Below, one piece after another: positions 13,603 to 15,832 of a stretch of DNA of 15,832 nucleotides. The translations under genes were made by a program, and so were the position numbers. Source of the stretch: Deltaproteobacteria bacterium (GTDB lineage: Bacteria > Desulfobacterota > Syntrophia > Syntrophales > UBA5619); assembly GCA_026388365.1 (NCBI GenBank), contig JAPLJW010000084.1, positions 1 through 15,832 on the forward strand, read 5' to 3'. Position 1 is the first letter of the stretch. The number at the start of each line of letters is the position of its first letter. Under the pieces are notes generated by a model, which was given only the letters and a program-made list of their open reading frames with translations, did not search any database and had not been told where the DNA came from.

Positions 13603-13806
13603 TTCTCGTACTTCCTCCTGATCCTCGATGGCACCAATGATCCTGATGGTTCCCCGGCACGTTGGACAGATGAGCGGATCGACCCCATAGATCTTCTGAA
13701 TCAGCCCAGTCCAGCGTTTCCGGCACGCCGCTGGGGATCTGTCGGATTCGATGATGTACGGAACGGCGTCGTCTTCGGCTCTCTTTAGGGATTGACAATA
13801 CCCGAA
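13603..13806 (-). mobile_element. 3' remnant of an IS91-type transposase gene
   Basis: The gap between the nitronate monooxygenase stop and the CoA-transferase start is open on the minus strand. It encodes SLKRAEDDAVPYIIESD, then RKRWTGLIQKIYGVDPLICP, then TCRGTIRIIGAIEDQEEVRE. The WxxLIQKIYxVDPLxCPxC...RIIxxIED pattern with its CxxC pair is the C-terminal end of IS91/Y2-type transposases. About 60 residues remain, with no start codon, no catalytic tyrosine domain and no insertion-sequence ends. The remnant is in frame with both flanking genes and runs right up to the CoA-transferase ATG, providing its Shine-Dalgarno. Confidence 0.8.
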
Positions 13807-14772
13807 TCAGCTATCTTTGCTTAGTTTTCTTAATATTTCCTCAGCCCCCCAGACCATTTCCTGGATGACATCTTTAACGCTACTCTCCTCCTTGATCATC
13901 CCGGCAATCTGGCCGCTCATCACCGAACCCTCCACCAGGTCGCCTTTCAGGGCAGCATTCCGGGTTCTTCCCGGACCAATAAAATCCATGAGTTCCGATT
14001 CACTCACCCCTTTTCGCTCCAGCTCCAGGATCTTCTCCGCCAGGGAATTTTTCAGCACGCGCACCGGCTGTCCCAGGGAACGGGCGGTCAGAACCGTGCC
14101 GTTATCCTGGGCCTCGATTATGGCCCGCTTGAAATTGGGGTGGACCTGGCACTCCTTCGTCACCACGAACCGGGTCCCCATCTGCACCCCGGAAGCCCCC
14201 AGCGCCAGGGCCGCCGCCAGCCCCCGTCCGTCGGCAATCCCCCCCGCGGCCACCACGGGGACCTTAACCGCATCCACCACCTGAGGGATGAGCACAAGCG
14301 AGGTGATTTCATCCGGACTGTCGTGCCCCCCCGCCTCGATCCCTTCGGCCACGATGGCATCCACGCCGGCGGCATCCGCTTTCCGGGCCAGCCGAACCGA
14401 GGGAACCACATGGAGCAACAGGGTACCGCTATCCTTGATTTTCTGTGAAAATCGCGACGGGTTTCCGGCCGAGGTGGTGATCACCTTCACTTTTTCTTCC
14501 AGAGCCGTTTCAATCATCCAGACCGCCCCGGGGTTGAGCAGAGGCACATTAATAGCAAATGGCTTTTCGGTGAGATCCTTCGCCTTTCTGATCTCTTTCC
14601 GAAGATCAGCGGCATTGAGAAACGACCCCGCCGCGATCTGGCCGAGTCCGCCGGCGTTGGACACCGCCGCCGCCAGAATCGCCTCGGAAATCCAGACCAT
14701 TCCGCCCTCAATAATCGGATATTCAATTCCCAGGAGATCGCATAATTTCGTGTGAATTGGTTTGTTTCCCAT
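13807..14772 (-). CDS. Nitronate monooxygenase / FabK-like FMN enzyme
   Basis: This is an FMN-dependent TIM-barrel oxidoreductase of the nitronate monooxygenase (2-nitropropane dioxygenase)/enoyl-ACP reductase FabK family. I start at ATG 14772 (321 aa) because GGGAGAAGGA directly precedes it; an in-frame ATG at 14799 would place that ribosome binding site inside the gene. Motifs by residue: YPIIEGGMVWIS (18-29), SNAGGLGQIAAGS (38-50), KPFAINVPLL, AEGIEAGGHDS with candidate catalytic H150, and the phosphate-binding VVAAGGIADGRG and LGASGVQMGTRF (191-202). In acyl-CoA gene clusters such enzymes are often misnamed; a role as enoyl-CoA reductase or detoxifying oxidase is equally possible. It is the first gene of the unit with the CoA-transferase. 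Confidence 0.85.
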   Translation of the reverse strand: MGNKPIHTKLCDLLGIEYPIIEGGMVWISEAILAAAVSNAGGLGQIAAGSFLNAADLRKEIRKAKDLTEKPFAINVPLLNPGAVWMIETALEEKVKVITTSAGNPSRFSQKIKDSGTLLLHVVPSVRLARKADAAGVDAIVAEGIEAGGHDSPDEITSLVLIPQVVDAVKVPVVAAGGIADGRGLAAALALGASGVQMGTRFVVTKECQVHPNFKRAIIEAQDNGTVLTARSLGQPVRVLKNSLAEKILELERKGVSESELMDFIGPGRTRNAALKGDLVEGSVMSGQIAGMIKEESSVKDVIQEMVWGAEEILRKLSKDS

Positions 14773-14871
14773 TCCTTCTCCCTTTTTACAAACAGCCAAT
14801 TTTCAAATCTTACCTGAAATCGACCGGAACCCCCAATTTTCGCTCCCCAGACATACCCACTTTTCGCTTTT

Positions 14872-14991
14872 TTAACCTTCGACTTCGCTCAGGGCATAAT
14901 TTTCACTAAGCCCTTTGGTTCCCAGAATAATCGTCACCGGGCCGTTATTGATCAAATCAACATCCATTCCGGCTTGAAACCTGCGATCCTT
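14872..14991 (-). pseudogene. dtd: C-terminal remnant of D-aminoacyl-tRNA deacylase
   Basis: The minus strand encodes RRFQAGMDVDLINNGPVTII followed by LGTKGLSENYALSEVEG and TAA (14872-14874). FxAxMxVxLxNxGPVT is the C-terminal signature of D-tyrosyl/D-aminoacyl-tRNA deacylase (DTD), which contains the Gly-Pro motif that clamps the D-amino acid. Only about 35-40 of the usual 145 residues are left. The fragment begins at the stop codon of the kinase-like gene upstream and has no start of its own. Its last residues come from CCCTGAGCGAAGTCGAAGG, a sequence common as a dispersed repeat, so the original 3' end may also be altered. Confidence 0.75.
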
Positions 14992-15832
14992 ACATGGCAA
15001 CGCCGTAATGATTTTGGAGGAAATCGATGTTTTCCCGGGCGTTGTCATACTTCACCTTCCCGTAGTGGTAATAGTCAAATTCGATGGAGGAGATATTCAG
15101 TTGAATCAGACTCCAGAGAAACCAGTAGATATCCGGGTAGGGTTTGAAGAGATCGGTCATGTACTGATGATGGTCCGTATCGTTCCCTTCCCAATAGACG
15201 CTAAGAAGCCCTCTTTCCACCGGCCTGGGGAGCAGGATTTCCTGGAACATGTCGGCCAGATCATAATAGGCGGGAGCCATTCCTCCGTACTCCCAGTCGA
15301 TCAGGCACATGGGAGACTTGAAACGCTCTCTGTCTTCGGTCAGGACAAAGTTGTCCGCGAGAAGGTCATTGTGGCAGGGGACGTACTGAGAAGGAGAGAC
15401 GCCGGCCACCTCACTGATCTTTTCAAGGATTCTGATCGTTCCGGGGATATCGAACTCCGGATAGCGGGGATTGATTTCCTCCAGGGTCTTGTATAAACGC
15501 CTCACCTCGATGAGGGGATTGAAGAGGGAGGGTAGCCTGACCCCGCTTTGGTGAACCGTTCGGATGGGAGAGATGATTCGTTCCCAGAGCTCCTCCTTCA
15601 GGAAATCCTGGTTTTTCATCACGGTTCCCGGGATGAACTCGACCACGGTGACGCCCTGCCCGGGAAGGTACCGGATCAACCTGGGGGTCATTCCCAATGC
15701 GCCAAGCTGCCGAAGGTTCTCCATTTCCGCGTGGCGGTCGATGAAGAGCTCGGTCTTCTTGCCGTAAAACCTGAATACGCAGTCCATTCCATTGCCGGAC
15801 GTGACCCGGTAGAGTTGATTCGTGATCCCGCC
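14990..15832 (-). CDS. Choline kinase / aminoglycoside phosphotransferase-like protein (5' end outside window)
   Basis: This is a kinase-fold phosphotransferase of the choline/ethanolamine kinase and APH superfamily. The frame is open through the window edge: before the internal ATG at 15787 it reads GGITNQLYRVTSGNG, the glycine-rich nucleotide-binding start of the family, so the gene begins beyond 15832. Other motifs are DCVFRFYGKKTELFIDRHAE with a candidate ATP-site Lys, VVEFIPGTVM, the catalytic loop VPCHNDLLADNFVL (HxD with N five residues later) and the metal-binding LIDWEYGGMAPAYYDLAD. YYDLAD and the DWEYGG form favour LicA/choline-kinase-like enzymes over antibiotic resistance. Possible roles are phosphocholine decoration or membrane lipid head-group synthesis; the substrate is not shown. 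Confidence 0.85.
   Translation of the reverse strand, partial: GGITNQLYRVTSGNGMDCVFRFYGKKTELFIDRHAEMENLRQLGALGMTPRLIRYLPGQGVTVVEFIPGTVMKNQDFLKEELWERIISPIRTVHQSGVRLPSLFNPLIEVRRLYKTLEEINPRYPEFDIPGTIRILEKISEVAGVSPSQYVPCHNDLLADNFVLTEDRERFKSPMCLIDWEYGGMAPAYYDLADMFQEILLPRPVERGLLSVYWEGNDTDHHQYMTDLFKPYPDIYWFLWSLIQLNISSIEFDYYHYGKVKYDNARENIDFLQNHYGVAM

Noticed and set aside
13577..13798. 73-codon minus-strand ORF with an ATG start (MSIPKESRRRRR...)
   Set aside because: It is out of frame with the recognisable transposase C-terminal sequence in the same DNA and shows only Arg/Ser-rich composition.

Overview
The gene content suggests a Gram-negative anaerobe of the former Deltaproteobacteria (Desulfobacterota, perhaps Syntrophia-like). 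The evidence is a minor-pilin operon ending in a PilY1 adhesin, CoA-ester metabolism genes (family III CoA-transferase, methylmalonyl-CoA-epimerase-like protein, nitronate monooxygenase) and dispersed palindromic repeats of kinds common in those genomes. This placement is inference; no rRNA or phylogenetic marker was tested.

Layout. (1) 1-5755, minus strand: a tightly overlapped type IV pilus operon, fimT-pilV-pilW-pilX-pilY1, read toward the window start, with a plausible sigma-70 promoter at 5846-5875. PilY1 carries a 24-cysteine insertion inside its von Willebrand A domain. An exact 79-bp tandem duplication puts its C-terminal end out of frame. (2) 6061-8199, minus strand: prepilin peptidase (pilD), an RmlC-like sugar epimerase and a short-form sugar-1-phosphate nucleotidylyltransferase, with a palindromic repeat between the last two. 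(3) 8219-11263: a divergent promoter region with a 15-bp-stem hairpin, then ribD (+), broken by an exact 13-bp tandem duplication. It converges on and overlaps a COG2509-type FAD-dependent dehydrogenase (-) that carries an in-frame amber stop and a palindromic repeat inserted in its coding sequence. (4) 11366-11869: a specialised NusG paralogue, alone on the + strand. (5) 11909-14772, minus strand: nitronate monooxygenase, then a 3' scrap of an IS91-type transposase, then a CaiB/BaiF CoA-transferase, then an epimerase-like VOC protein. The CoA-transferase/VOC part looks AT-richer than its surroundings and may be acquired. (6) 14872-15832, minus strand: a C-terminal scrap of D-aminoacyl-tRNA deacylase downstream of a choline-kinase/aminoglycoside-phosphotransferase-like gene that runs off the window.

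How the parts work together. PilD would process the FimT/PilV/PilW/PilX prepilins, which prime the pilus and present PilY1 at the tip. The two nucleotide-sugar genes point to surface polysaccharide or glycan synthesis, a usual target of NusG paralogues. The NMO/CoA-transferase/VOC set looks like a small acyl-CoA catabolic unit of unknown substrate.

The most distinctive features are the cysteine-repeat PilY1 and the concentration of gene lesions: two exact tandem duplications, one amber codon, one repeat inside a gene and two gene scraps. Some of these may be assembly errors, so read-level checks come first.
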